From Imhoffiella purpurea (GTDB taxonomy: Bacteria > Pseudomonadota > Gammaproteobacteria > Chromatiales > Chromatiaceae): a DNA stretch of 64,000 nucleotides. Within the stretch, counting starts at the first letter, position 1. Every line of letters begins with the position of its first letter. The notes below the pieces were generated by a model, which did no database searches, was not told the origin of the DNA, and was given only the letters and a program-made list of their open reading frames with translations. Location of the stretch: contig NZ_AONC01000052.1 of the NCBI RefSeq assembly GCF_000585215.1, positions 1 to 64,000 of the forward strand, given 5' to 3'. Positions 17,162 to 25,984 of this stretch are shown one piece after another. The translations under genes were made by a program, and so were the position numbers.

Positions 17162-17785
17162 TCAGTCCCCGCCGATGCGCTTGAGGGCCAGATCGGCGGC
17201 GAATTGGATGTAGGGCTCGTCCGCGAAGCGCGACTTCAGGTCCTTCAGCGCCAGCGTAGCGCGCTCGGATCCGACCTCGCCGAGCAGATCGACCGCCGTG
17301 GCGCAGACGTTGACATGCGCGTCCTCTGTGATGACCCGGATCAGCCAGTCCTCGACGCGCGGATGGCGCAGCGACTCCAGCACGTCGACGGCGAAGATGC
17401 GCACGTCCGGATCCGGATCCTCCAGCAATTGGCCCATCAGGGGGGCGACCTCGTCGGGGAGCTGCTTCATCGCCTCGATGGCGGCGTTGCGCAGCATGGC
17501 GTCCTCGCTGCGCAGACAGTCGGTCAGTCCGGCGACCGCGATCTCGTCGCCCAGGCGCGTCAGACTGGTCAGGATCACCTGGGTGACGCTCGGCTCGGTC
17601 TCGACGCGCAGACGCTCAACCAATCCCCCGGAGGCATCCGCGTGCTCGGCCAGGTCGCGCGCAGCCCAGCGTCGCGCCATGGGGTCGGGGTCGCCCAGGG
17701 CGGCCAGCAGGCCCGGCAGATCCCTGGACTGGCGGCGCTCGTCGCTGCTGCTGGCGGATGTCTGCTGTGGTTTTTTCAGTCCCAT
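17162..17785 (-). CDS. HEAT-repeat protein of the che cluster
   Basis: About 207 residues, starting MGLKKPQQ with AGGAG 10 bases upstream. From residue ~25 on there are four to five HEAT/PBS-type repeats (ALGDPDPMARRWAARDLAE, LTSLTRLGDE, RNAAIEAMKQLPDE, LEDPDPDVRIFAVDVLE, CATAVDLLGEVG). Such proteins act as protein-binding scaffolds. HEAT genes of this kind sit between cheB and cheR in several proteobacterial clusters. The specific partner is not known; CheR, CheB or the receptors are candidates by position. A longer frame to 17953 is a shadow extension. Confidence 0.8.
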   Translation of the reverse strand: MGLKKPQQTSASSSDERRQSRDLPGLLAALGDPDPMARRWAARDLAEHADASGGLVERLRVETEPSVTQVILTSLTRLGDEIAVAGLTDCLRSEDAMLRNAAIEAMKQLPDEVAPLMGQLLEDPDPDVRIFAVDVLESLRHPRVEDWLIRVITEDAHVNVCATAVDLLGEVGSERATLALKDLKSRFADEPYIQFAADLALKRIGGD

Positions 17786-17846
17786 GCGCGCGATCTCCTG
17801 CGGTGCTCGGTTGCGGCCGGCTGGCCGTCCTTCTCGGCGATCGGGC

Positions 17847-18071
17847 TCAGCCCCCGCATGGCGGCTCGTACCGGCCCTGCCGGACGCGATCGCGTCCGGC
17901 CGATGCCGGGCCGCTTCCCGCCGGCCGGCGCGCGCGCCACAGCGATGCGGCACCGCGCGGCCCAGCAGGGGCCTGATCGGGAGATCCGCGCTCGGTCTTC
18001 TCGAGACGGGCGCGCGCGATCAGCCACCAGCTGTCGGCTTCGAGGTGGGTCGAGGGATCTTTCTTGGACAT
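17847..18071 (-). CDS. short hypothetical protein between cheB and the HEAT gene
   Basis: A 74-residue frame starting MSKKDPSTHLEADSWW, with GGAG and a 7-base spacer. The first 29 residues are well formed and the remainder is Arg/Gly/Pro-rich, typical of non-coding GC-rich DNA, so the true product may be shorter or frameshifted. An alternative ATG at 18155 overlaps the cheB stop (ATGA). It is not recognised as any family. Confidence 0.35.
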   Translation of the reverse strand: MSKKDPSTHLEADSWWLIARARLEKTERGSPDQAPAGPRGAASLWRARRPAGSGPASAGRDRVRQGRYEPPCGG

Positions 18072-18151
18072 GGCGCTGCTCCACATGCTGGAGCGGAAGA
18101 GCCGCTCCGGTACTGGGTGTCGGGGGTCGGATGCGGTCGCGGATGCCGCCC

Positions 18152-19234
18152 TCATCGCTCGGCCCAGATCTGGATCTGATCCGCGATCCGCTCGGCCGGC
18201 ATGACGAGGCTCGCCCCGCCGCGCTGGATGAGTTCCGCGGGCATGCCGAAGACGACGGCGGTCTCCTCGGACTCCGCGATGGTGCGCGCGCCCAGACGCT
18301 TCAACTCGGTGAAGGCCGCGGCGCCGTCGTGACCCATCCCGGTGAGCATCACGGCGATGACATTGGCCGGGTCGCAGTGCTCGATGGCCGAACGTCCCAG
18401 CAGTTCGACCGAGGGATGCCAGAGATGGCTCGGATCCTCGGGGCGTATCAGCGCCGTCAGCCGGCCGCCGCGCCGCGCGATCAGCATGTCAGCGCCGCCC
18501 CGGCCGATGTAGATGTTGCCCGGTTCGAGCGGGGTCGGGCGGCTGACCTCCGACACCGAGAGCCGGCAGAGGGTGTCCATGCGCTCCGCGAAGGGCCGGG
18601 TGAAGCTGGTCGGCATGTGCTGGGCCACCAGCACCGGCCAGGGGAAATCCGCCGCCAGTCTGGGCAGGATATCCTCCAGGGTGCGCGGTCCGCCGGTCGA
18701 GACACCGATGAGCACCAGTCCGTCGCCGCGCGTGCCGGAGCGGCGGATGGGCTTCTCGTCCCGTTCCGGGCGCTGGGGCCGAGCCGCTCGGCTTGGTGCG
18801 TCGCTGCGGATACGCGTTGCCAGTCCGCGTGCCGTGCGGATCCGGGCGCGTGCCGCCGCGCGCACCTTGGCGATGACCTCGGACTCGATCTGCACCATCG
18901 TCAGGGAGATGGTGCCGTCCGGCTTGGGGATATAGTCCACGGCGCCCAGATTGAGCGCCTCCAGGGTCGCCAAGGCCCCCTTCTCGGTGAGCGAGGACAC
19001 CATCACCACCGGGACGGGACGCTCCGCCATCAGCAGCGACAGGGCGGTGAGTCCGTCCATCTCCGGCATGTTGATGTCGAGCGTGATGACGTCCGGCTCG
19101 AAGTCGGCGTTCTCCTCCACCGCCTCGCGTCCGTTGCGCGCGAGGCGGATCTCGAAATCGCCCTCGGCCTGGAAGATGGCGTTGAGCTGGCGGCGCATCA
19201 GGGCCGAATCGTCGACGATCAGCAGCTTGATCAA
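18152..19234 (-). CDS. cheB: chemotaxis methylesterase/deamidase CheB
   Basis: 360 residues. The N-terminal receiver (LIVDDSALMRR, phospho-acceptor Asp in TLDINMPEMDG, VSSLTEKG, Lys in IPKPDG) is joined by an Arg-rich linker (about 125-170) to the CheB esterase domain. The catalytic Ser is in IGVSTGGPR, the His in VAQHMP and the Asp in TGMGHDGA. It removes methyl groups from receptors when phosphorylated by CheA. It lies 27 bp after the triple-CheW gene. Confidence 0.95.
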   Translation of the reverse strand: MIKLLIVDDSALMRRQLNAIFQAEGDFEIRLARNGREAVEENADFEPDVITLDINMPEMDGLTALSLLMAERPVPVVMVSSLTEKGALATLEALNLGAVDYIPKPDGTISLTMVQIESEVIAKVRAAARARIRTARGLATRIRSDAPSRAARPQRPERDEKPIRRSGTRGDGLVLIGVSTGGPRTLEDILPRLAADFPWPVLVAQHMPTSFTRPFAERMDTLCRLSVSEVSRPTPLEPGNIYIGRGGADMLIARRGGRLTALIRPEDPSHLWHPSVELLGRSAIEHCDPANVIAVMLTGMGHDGAAAFTELKRLGARTIAESEETAVVFGMPAELIQRGGASLVMPAERIADQIQIWAER

Positions 19235-19261
19235 GGTTCCTCCCGTTCGGACGGCCGGCGA

Positions 19262-20839
19262 TCAGGGCAGAACCTTGCCCAGCGATTCCAGGTCCTTGCG
19301 CTGATCCTTGGCGATGAGACGCGACGGATCGATGAGCTGGATCATGCGGCCGTGCCGCTCCAGGTTGGCGACCCGGGCGATCAGCTCCGCCTGTTCGGGC
19401 GAGAGCTGCGGCGCCGGTTCGATGGTGCTGCGCGGGATCTTGAGCACCTCGGCCACCGAGTCGACGATGAACCCGGTGCGCACCCCGTCGAGCAGGAACA
19501 CCATGATGCGCTGGCGGTCGTTGTGCTCGACCGGCGGGAGGCCGAGCCGGCGGCGCTGATCGACCACCGGAAGGACCGAGCCGCGCAGGTTGATGACGCC
19601 CTCGACGAAGCTCGGCGCCTTGGGCACCCGGGTCAGCTCCTCGGGGACGCGCACGATCTCCTGGACGCTCTCGATCGGCACCCCGAACTCCTCCTTGTCG
19701 AGCCGGAACACCACCAGCTGCTCCTCGTCGTCGTCTTCCTCGTCGCCCGTCAATTCCTCGTCCAGTCCCAGTTTCTCCTGCATGTCCTCCACGCTCGTCA
19801 GCGCCTCCCGTATGGATGAATCGCGAAAGAGATTGTCGGTCGAGAGGATCGACACCAGGCGGCGTCCCTCGTCGAGCTGGCAGATCTCGCCGATGTCCGA
19901 GAGATCGCCGTGGCGCGCCAGCAGCTTGGGCATGGCCTCGACCGCCGACTTGGGCACCCGCAGCACCTCGTTGACGCAGTCCATCGCCAGACCCACGGCG
20001 ATCTCGCCCAGCTGCACCACCAGGATGCGGCTGCGCTCGTCGGCGTCGCGCGCCGGCAGGCCGAAGAGACAGCGCAGCGACACCAGCGGCAGCAGACGGT
20101 TGCGCAGCGTCATGAGCCCCAGCACGTGCATCTCGGCGCGCGGGACCTGGACCACCTGATCCGGGAACTGGACGATCTCCTGGACGCTCTCGATGGGGAT
20201 GGCGTATTCCTGCTCGGCGACCTCGAAGCTGACCAGCTGCAGCTCGTCGCTGGACTCGTCCTCGTCGTCGTCCTCCTGGGCGTCGATCCCCGACAGGGCG
20301 GCCGCGCTGGGGCGCGCCAGGGTGGCGATGGCGGCGAACTCGGTGTCGATCAGACGCTCGAAGTCGAGCACCATCACCATCGGAAAACCGCCGACGTCCT
20401 TGAGCATACCCGACAGCAGATCGCTCTTGACCGTCGCCTTGAGGGCGTCGACCGCCTCGATGCGCGACGGCTCGACCCCGATCACGCTGCTGACGCGGTC
20501 GACGACGAAGCCGAGCGGCTGGCCGAGGTCGATCACCAGCGCCCGGGTGGCGTCGTCGTCCTCGCGTTCGTCGAAGCCGAACAGACGGCGCAGGCTGATG
20601 ATGGGCAGCACCTTGCCGCGCAGATTGGCCAGTCCTTCGAGGGTCGGCGGCGCCAGCGGCACCCGCACCACCTCCGGCACCCGGATGATCTCCTGGACCG
20701 GCGCCATGTCGACCGCGAACACCTCGCTGCCGCAGACGAAGATCACGAACTGACGGATATCGCTGTCCTGCTCCGTCACGGCATCCTCGACGCCGACCGC
20801 GTTCGTCGGCCGCGAGGCTTCGACCTCTGTATTGGTCAT
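19262..20839 (-). CDS. three tandem CheW domains in one adaptor protein
   Basis: 525 residues starting MTNTEVEA; ATG 20839 has GGGAG 7 bases upstream. Three CheW domains are seen, beginning with RQFVIFVCGSEVFAVD (about 29), LQLVSFEVAEQEYAIP (about 199) and EQLVVFRLDKEEFGVP (about 385). Each is followed by a V-Q-E-I-[IV]-x-[VF]-P strand, and an NLRG (or TLRN) loop. Acidic linkers (EDDDEDES, GDEEDDDEEQ) join them. No CheA catalytic part is present. It would couple several receptors to CheA at once. No stand-alone cheW exists in the cluster, so this protein probably fills that place. The frame extends upstream only as a shadow of the receptor gene. Confidence 0.92.
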   Translation of the reverse strand: MTNTEVEASRPTNAVGVEDAVTEQDSDIRQFVIFVCGSEVFAVDMAPVQEIIRVPEVVRVPLAPPTLEGLANLRGKVLPIISLRRLFGFDEREDDDATRALVIDLGQPLGFVVDRVSSVIGVEPSRIEAVDALKATVKSDLLSGMLKDVGGFPMVMVLDFERLIDTEFAAIATLARPSAAALSGIDAQEDDDEDESSDELQLVSFEVAEQEYAIPIESVQEIVQFPDQVVQVPRAEMHVLGLMTLRNRLLPLVSLRCLFGLPARDADERSRILVVQLGEIAVGLAMDCVNEVLRVPKSAVEAMPKLLARHGDLSDIGEICQLDEGRRLVSILSTDNLFRDSSIREALTSVEDMQEKLGLDEELTGDEEDDDEEQLVVFRLDKEEFGVPIESVQEIVRVPEELTRVPKAPSFVEGVINLRGSVLPVVDQRRRLGLPPVEHNDRQRIMVFLLDGVRTGFIVDSVAEVLKIPRSTIEPAPQLSPEQAELIARVANLERHGRMIQLIDPSRLIAKDQRKDLESLGKVLP

Positions 20840-20868
20840 GAGTGTCTCCCGCGCAAGGGCGATGGGTC

Positions 20869-22785
20869 TCAGGCGCTCTGCAGTTCGTCGGCGAGCGAGG
20901 CGATCTCCTCGATCGCCGCCGCCAGTTCCTCGGCGCCCTGAGACTGCTGCTTCGCCGCCGTGGCGGCCTCGTTCGAGGCCTGTTCCGCCTCCTGCGCGGC
21001 GGAGGCGATCTGATCGACCCCGGTCTTGACCTGGGCGATGGCGGAGGCGATCTCGCCGGCCGCCGCCTCGATATCGGCGGTGCTCTTGCCCACGTCGCCG
21101 ATATCGCTCTCGATGGTCTCCAGACCGCTGGTGATCGACTTGGCCTTCTCGGCCTCGGTGATGGCGGCGGAGATGATCTCCTCGAGATCGCGCCAGACCA
21201 CGCCGATCTGGTCCTGGACCGCCTTCACCAGATCCTTGATGCGGTCGGCGTTCTCGGCCGAGTCGTGGGCCAGGTTGCGGATGTCGGTCGCCACCACCAC
21301 GAAGCCCTTGCCGAACTCGCCGGCGCGCGCCGCCTCGATCGAGCCGTTGACGGCCAGCATGTTGGTCTGGATGGAGACGGTGGTGATGGCGTCGACGATC
21401 TTGTCGATGCGCCGCGAGACCAGCTCCAGGTCCTTGATCTGCTTGAGGCTGGAGCGCGAGGAGTCGACGGAGTCCGAGACCCCCCGGATAAGCCCGTCGA
21501 CGCTCGTCTTGTTGGTCGTCATCAGATCGCTGATCGCGGCCACCTTCTCCTTCGAGAGTTGCGCCCGCTGCAGGGCGATCTCCAGCCCCTTCTCGATCTG
21601 CGAGATGGCCGCCGCCGACTCCTCGGTGGAGGACGCCTGAACCTGGGCGCTCTTGCGGATCTGCTCGATGGCCGCCATCACCTGCGTGGACGAGCGGTTG
21701 ATCTCCTGCACGGCGGAGGAGAGCTCCTCGGCCGCCGAGGCCACCTCCTCGGCGCTCTTGGCGATGTCGGTCGAATTCTTGAGGTCCTCGGCCAGCTCGG
21801 AGAGGTTCTGCGCGGCCTGCTCGCACTCGGCCAGGGCCTGGGTCTGCTCGGCCACCGTCTTGGCCGACTCCTCGGCCGCGGCGGACTGCTCCTCGGCGGC
21901 GGCGGCGATCTCCTCTGTACCCTTGAGCGCCTGGCCTGCGGCCGTGTTGGACTGCTGGGCGCCGCCCGCGATCTCCTGGATGCCGGACGTCACCTCGATG
22001 GCGTCGACCCGGATCTGCTCCAGCTGGACATTGATGGTCCTGCCGTTCTCGACCTCGGTCTGGACCTTGGTCGCCGAGTCGTTGATGCCGTCCGAGATGG
22101 TCTTGACCTCGGTCTGGATCTGGCCGACCAGATCCTGGATCTGCTTGGCGCTCTTCTCGGAGGTCTCGGCGAGGGTGCGGACCTCGTCCGCCACCACCGC
22201 GAATCCCTTGCCGTGCTTGCCGGCGCGCGCCGCCTCGATCGCCGCGTTCAGCGCCAGCAGATTGGTCTGGTCGGCGATGCGCGCGACCGCCTTGACGATG
22301 TCGCCGATGTTGGCCGCCTGCTGCTCCAGCTCCGCCACCATCTTGACCGAGTCGGCCTGGCGCTGCGCCGCCACGCCGACATTGGTGATCATCCCCTCCA
22401 CGTCGCCGCTGACCTTGGCGATCAGCCCCTGCGATGCCTCCACCTTGGACTGGGCGAGCTTGGCGCTTTCGAGCTGGCGGTCGAGCGCGCTGCCGACCAG
22501 CTTGAAGGCGGCCAACGACTCCTGTGCCGCTCCGGACGCCTCCTCCGCACCGGTCGCGATCTGATCGGCGGCGCGTTTGAGCTCCTCCGCCGCCGAGGCG
22601 GCCTCGTTGATCCCCGACGAGAGCTGGGCGGTCGCCGAGGCCACCCGCTCCGCAGCCTGCTGCTGCTTCGCCAGCGTGCGCGCCCGCTTGCGCTGCGCCT
22701 CGGCCTCGCGCGCCGCCGCGGCATTCGAGCGCACCTCAGCGGTCGTGCCCGAGGTGGAGGTGGAGGGTTTCTTGACGAGTGCCAT
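20869..22785 (-). CDS. soluble chemoreceptor with two signalling hairpins
   Basis: 638 residues starting MALVKKPST, with no membrane segment and no recognised sensor domain. The whole protein is Ala/Glu-rich coiled coil. Two receptor tips are present: residues about 171-200 ([18 protein letters not shown], then [11 protein letters not shown]) and 471-500 ([18 protein letters not shown], then [13 protein letters not shown]). The second is divergent (Asn-Gly in place of Asn-Ala, IR in place of VR). The first gene of the che cluster, it ends with [20 protein letters not shown] 22785 has AGGA 8 bases upstream; longer frames to 23010 are not family-like. Confidence 0.88.
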   Translation of the reverse strand: MALVKKPSTSTSGTTAEVRSNAAAAREAEAQRKRARTLAKQQQAAERVASATAQLSSGINEAASAAEELKRAADQIATGAEEASGAAQESLAAFKLVGSALDRQLESAKLAQSKVEASQGLIAKVSGDVEGMITNVGVAAQRQADSVKMVAELEQQAANIGDIVKAVARIADQTNLLALNAAIEAARAGKHGKGFAVVADEVRTLAETSEKSAKQIQDLVGQIQTEVKTISDGINDSATKVQTEVENGRTINVQLEQIRVDAIEVTSGIQEIAGGAQQSNTAAGQALKGTEEIAAAAEEQSAAAEESAKTVAEQTQALAECEQAAQNLSELAEDLKNSTDIAKSAEEVASAAEELSSAVQEINRSSTQVMAAIEQIRKSAQVQASSTEESAAAISQIEKGLEIALQRAQLSKEKVAAISDLMTTNKTSVDGLIRGVSDSVDSSRSSLKQIKDLELVSRRIDKIVDAITTVSIQTNMLAVNGSIEAARAGEFGKGFVVVATDIRNLAHDSAENADRIKDLVKAVQDQIGVVWRDLEEIISAAITEAEKAKSITSGLETIESDIGDVGKSTADIEAAAGEIASAIAQVKTGVDQIASAAQEAEQASNEAATAAKQQSQGAEELAAAIEEIASLADELQSA

Positions 22786-23091
22786 GGCGATGTCCTGCGC
22801 TATAGGGTGGAGGAATGCCCGGTCGGGGGCTGGTATCGCGGCATGCTGGGGGCCGCCGTCCATACTGGACCAATGATCCGACCCTTGGCTCGGATCCATT
22901 GTGAGCCTGTTCTCTTTCGTGTGGCCGGTTCGAGCGATGTTGGACCGGACTGTGATCCTCGTCACGAACCCATGCAAGATCGAGAGATCGATCGAGGGCG
23001 GAACGGTCATGCACCAATATAGCCGGCCGAACTCGATTCGCGGGTCTTGTGCCGAATGTGAACGGGGTCGTCCGGAGCGGCCGGGACGGCG
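22786..23091. other. intergenic leader of the che cluster
   Basis: 306 bp upstream of the first che gene and after the end of the 23092 gene on the same strand. I see no RNA gene, repeat or convincing promoter. Longer minus-strand frames read through it only as an extension of the receptor frame. Confidence 0.4.
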
Positions 23092-23469
23092 TCATCGCGA
23101 GGTCAGGGCGGCCGTCAGGCCGTCCGGATCCTCGACGCTCACCATCAGCTCGCGGAGACGCACCGGCACCCCCATGACATGGCCGCGCTGGGCGGGCTGC
23201 AAGCCGAGCGACAGGATGCCCCGGTCCGATCCGTTCACCAGCCAGCGGCCGGCGAGTCCGTGTACGCCCCGGCTCAGGGTCCGAGTGCGCAGGGGGTTTA
23301 CGCGGGCGATCGCGGTCCTCGGAAAACGGGAGCCGAAGGCCCAGCCCATGCGCACCTCCACCCGATCCTCGGTCACCTCCACATAGGACGCCGAGGGCGG
23401 CAGCAGGAGAAGCCTCGAAAGAATCTCGTACCAGCTGTCGAACCGAATCTCGAACCTTTGTCGTTTCAT
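23092..23469 (-). CDS. conserved-looking hypothetical protein
   Basis: 125 residues starting MKRQRFEIRFDSWYEILSRL. A beta-rich pattern (YVEVTEDRVEVRMGWAF, IARVNPLRTRTL, VHGLAGRWLVNGS, VRLRELMVSVEDPDGLTAAL) suggests a PH-like or bacterial Pleckstrin-like barrel. The family is not recognised. The ATG overlaps the stop of the upstream membrane protein gene (ATGA), so both are one transcription unit. Confidence 0.65.
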   Translation of the reverse strand: MKRQRFEIRFDSWYEILSRLLLLPPSASYVEVTEDRVEVRMGWAFGSRFPRTAIARVNPLRTRTLSRGVHGLAGRWLVNGSDRGILSLGLQPAQRGHVMGVPVRLRELMVSVEDPDGLTAALTSR

Positions 23470-24131
23470 CTCGGGGACCTCTCCTGTCGTCTGTCGCGAT
23501 TCATGGCTTCATGATATTCCGCCGAGTGGAGCGTCTGCGCCTCTATTGCTCTCCGGACCCACAGGATTGCAATGACCGCCAGGCAGGCCAGCCCGATGGC
23601 CGCCGGGAAGAGGACCGTCGCGACCGAATGACGTTCGAGCGCCAGCACGACCAGCCCGTTGCGAGCCGCCATCAGGACGAAGAAGGCGATGGATTCGCTC
23701 CTCGGCTGCCGATAGGCCTTGCGGATCGTCGGACCGAAGCCGAGCAGGTCGACGCCGGTCAGCACCGCCACCGCCCACAGCGGATCCGAGGTCGCGTACC
23801 AGAGCGGAAGCGACGAGAGCGCGGCGAGCAGGAAGGCCCAGTCGGCACCGACGATGGAGACGTCCCCGCGCCGGATCCAGGCCAGCCCCGCGATCAGCAG
23901 CGTGAAGAGTCCGGAGACGCCGATCGGCCAGGCGCCGACCCCTCCCTCCGCCGCGATCTGGGCGATGAAGACCACGCAGGTCGTCAGGCCCCAGATGAAC
24001 CAGGAGAAGAGGTGCGGTCTCACACGCCCCCGCAGGATCCCGCGCAGATAGGGCAGGAAGGCCAGACAGGTGAGCGCGATCGCCGCCGCGCTCAGGGCTT
24101 CGCGAATGGGCTGGTCGATGGCTGGCAGCAT
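23466..24131 (-). CDS. integral membrane protein, PQ-loop/SWEET-like
   Basis: 221 residues with about seven hydrophobic segments (near 12-30, 42-62, 68-88, 95-115, 120-138, 145-165, 172-192). The first repeat FLPYLRGILRGRVRPHLFSWFIWGL and the later GFGPTIRKAYRQPRSESIAFF give two P-x-x-x-K/R-like loops, as in PQ-loop transporters. The substrate is unknown. It is coupled to the 23092 gene by ATGA and divergent from hsdM, with a ~150 bp shared upstream region that is locally AT-richer. Confidence 0.7.
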   Translation of the reverse strand: MLPAIDQPIREALSAAAIALTCLAFLPYLRGILRGRVRPHLFSWFIWGLTTCVVFIAQIAAEGGVGAWPIGVSGLFTLLIAGLAWIRRGDVSIVGADWAFLLAALSSLPLWYATSDPLWAVAVLTGVDLLGFGPTIRKAYRQPRSESIAFFVLMAARNGLVVLALERHSVATVLFPAAIGLACLAVIAILWVRRAIEAQTLHSAEYHEAMNRDRRQERSPR

Positions 24132-24283
24132 CTACGAGGGGCTGTCGGGCATGGCGTCTCGGCTGAGATTCACAGCGCATGGAGATGCACAGTATATTGA
24201 GTCGGCGAGAGACCGGGACTCGATCAGGGCTCAGGTGACTCGAATCGGAACCACATCGCCCCATCGGGAACAGTGAATGCCTC

Positions 24284-25984
24284 ATGGCAGAGAAGAAACG
24301 TACCACCAAGACCGCCCGCAACGGCGGTGACCTCGGCTTCGAGGCCGAGCTGTTCAAGGCCGCCGACAAGCTGCGCGGCAACATGGAGCCCTCGGACTAC
24401 AAGCACGTCGCCCTGGGGCTGATCTTCCTCAAGCACATCTCCGACAGCTTCGAGGCCAAGCGCGCCGAGCTGCTGGAGGACTACCCCGAGGGCGCCGAGG
24501 ACCCCGACGAGTACCGCGCCGAGAACGTCTTCTGGGTGCCCAAGGCGGCGCGCTGGTCTCATCTCAAGGACACCGCCAAACAGCCCGGCATCGGCAGGCG
24601 CATCGACGAGGCCATGCTCGCCATCGAGAAGGTCAACGCCAGCCTCAAGGGCGTGCTGCCCAAGGAATACGCGCGCCCCGCGCTCGACCCCGTGATGCTC
24701 GGCGAGCTGATCGACCTCATCTCGGGGATCGCGCTCGGCGAGGGCCAGGATCGTGCGCGCGATGTGCTGGGCCGGGTCTACGAATACTTCCTCGGCCAGT
24801 TCGCCGGGTCCGAGGGTAAGCGCGGCGGCGAGTTCTACACCCCGCGTTCGGTGGTGCGGGTGCTGGTCGAGATGCTCGAACCCTTCCCGGACCCCAAGCG
24901 CCACCTCAAGGGCCGCGTCTACGACCCCTGCTGCGGCTCGGGCGGGATGTTCGTGCAGGCCGAGCGCTTCCTGGAGACCCACGGCGGGCGCGTCGGCGAG
25001 CTGGCGATCTACGGGCAGGAGTCCAACTACACCACCTGGCGGCTGGCCAAGATGAACCTGGCGGTGCGCGGCATCGACGCCGACATCCGCTGGAACTCCG
25101 AGGGCAGCTTTCGCAAGGACGAGCTGCCGGACCTGCGCGCCGACTTCATCCTCGCCAATCCGCCCTTCAATGTCTCCGACTGGGGCGGCGACAAGCTGCG
25201 CGAGGACGCCCGCTGGGTCTACGGTGCCCCGCCGGTCGGCAACGCCAACTTTGCCTGGCTGCAGCACATCCTCCACCACCTGAGCCCCAACGGCACCGCC
25301 GGCGTGGTGCTGGCCAACGGCTCCATGTCGTCGAGCCAGTCCGGCGAGGGCGACATCCGCAAGGCGATGGTCGAGGCTGACGTGGTCGACTGCATGATCG
25401 CCCTGCCGGGGCAATTGTTCTATTCGACCCAGATCCCCGCCTGTCTCTGGTTCCTGGCCAAGAACAAGGCCAACGGCGGACTGCGCGACCGGCGCGGCCA
25501 GGTCCTCTTCATCGACGCCCGCAAGCTCGGGCACCTGGTCGACCGCACCCGGCGCGAGCTCTCCGACGAGGACATCGCCACCATCAGTCGGACCTACCAC
25601 GCCTGGCGCGGCGAGCCCGACCGGGTAGGTCACGTAGGTCTCGTAGGTCGGGTTAGCCCCCTAGGGCGTAACCCGACAAACGCCGCAGACCCAGCCGCCG
25701 CCGATGTCGGATTACGCTGCGCTAATCCGACCTACGGGGAGGATGGCGGTTACGCCGACATCCCCGGCTTCTGCAAGTCGGCGACGCTGGAGGAGATCCG
25801 AGGCCACAGCCACGTCCTCACACCCGGGCGCTATGTCGGTGCGGCTGCGGTGGAAGAGGACGAGGTGCCGTTCGAGGAGCGGTTCGCGGCGTTGCGCGAG
25901 AAGCTGGAGAAGCAGTTGGCCGAGGGGGAGGAGCTGGGGGTGGTGATTCGGGAGAAGTTGGCGGGAGTGGTTGTCGATGGGTGA
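24284..25984 (+). CDS. hsdM: type I restriction-modification methyltransferase subunit HsdM, with in-frame REP insertion
   Basis: 566 residues. An N-terminal helical HsdM_N domain ([24 protein letters not shown]) precedes the N6-adenine methyltransferase. Motif I is [11 protein letters not shown] (213-223) and the catalytic NPPF motif IV is at 292-295. The region [18 protein letters not shown] before motif I is standard. After AWRGE (about 440-446) come about 37 residues encoded by an inverted pair of REP palindromes (25625-25735). The normal sequence then resumes at [16 protein letters not shown]. The insertion keeps the frame, so the protein may be active with an extra loop. With HsdS it methylates the recognition site; with HsdR it cuts. 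The HsdS start overlaps its end. Confidence 0.93.
   Translation: MAEKKRTTKTARNGGDLGFEAELFKAADKLRGNMEPSDYKHVALGLIFLKHISDSFEAKRAELLEDYPEGAEDPDEYRAENVFWVPKAARWSHLKDTAKQPGIGRRIDEAMLAIEKVNASLKGVLPKEYARPALDPVMLGELIDLISGIALGEGQDRARDVLGRVYEYFLGQFAGSEGKRGGEFYTPRSVVRVLVEMLEPFPDPKRHLKGRVYDPCCGSGGMFVQAERFLETHGGRVGELAIYGQESNYTTWRLAKMNLAVRGIDADIRWNSEGSFRKDELPDLRADFILANPPFNVSDWGGDKLREDARWVYGAPPVGNANFAWLQHILHHLSPNGTAGVVLANGSMSSSQSGEGDIRKAMVEADVVDCMIALPGQLFYSTQIPACLWFLAKNKANGGLRDRRGQVLFIDARKLGHLVDRTRRELSDEDIATISRTYHAWRGEPDRVGHVGLVGRVSPLGRNPTNAADPAAADVGLRCANPTYGEDGGYADIPGFCKSATLEEIRGHSHVLTPGRYVGAAAVEEDEVPFEERFAALREKLEKQLAEGEELGVVIREKLAGVVVDG
25625..25735 (+). repeat. BIME-like pair of REP palindromes inside hsdM
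   Basis: REP a (25643-25677) reads GTAGGTCGGGTTAG, then a centre, then GTAACCCGAC. REP b (25706-25735) reads GTCGGATTACG and ends CTAATCCGACCTAC, in inverse orientation. Two additional GTAGGT motifs precede REP a. The total of 111 bp equals 37 codons with no stop in the hsdM frame. The same palindrome family flanks the RAYT gene 2.4-3 kb downstream. Confidence 0.9.

Noticed and set aside
17153-19819. 888-residue plus-strand frame across the HEAT, cheB and triple-CheW region
   Set aside because: Low-complexity shadow of recognised minus-strand genes.
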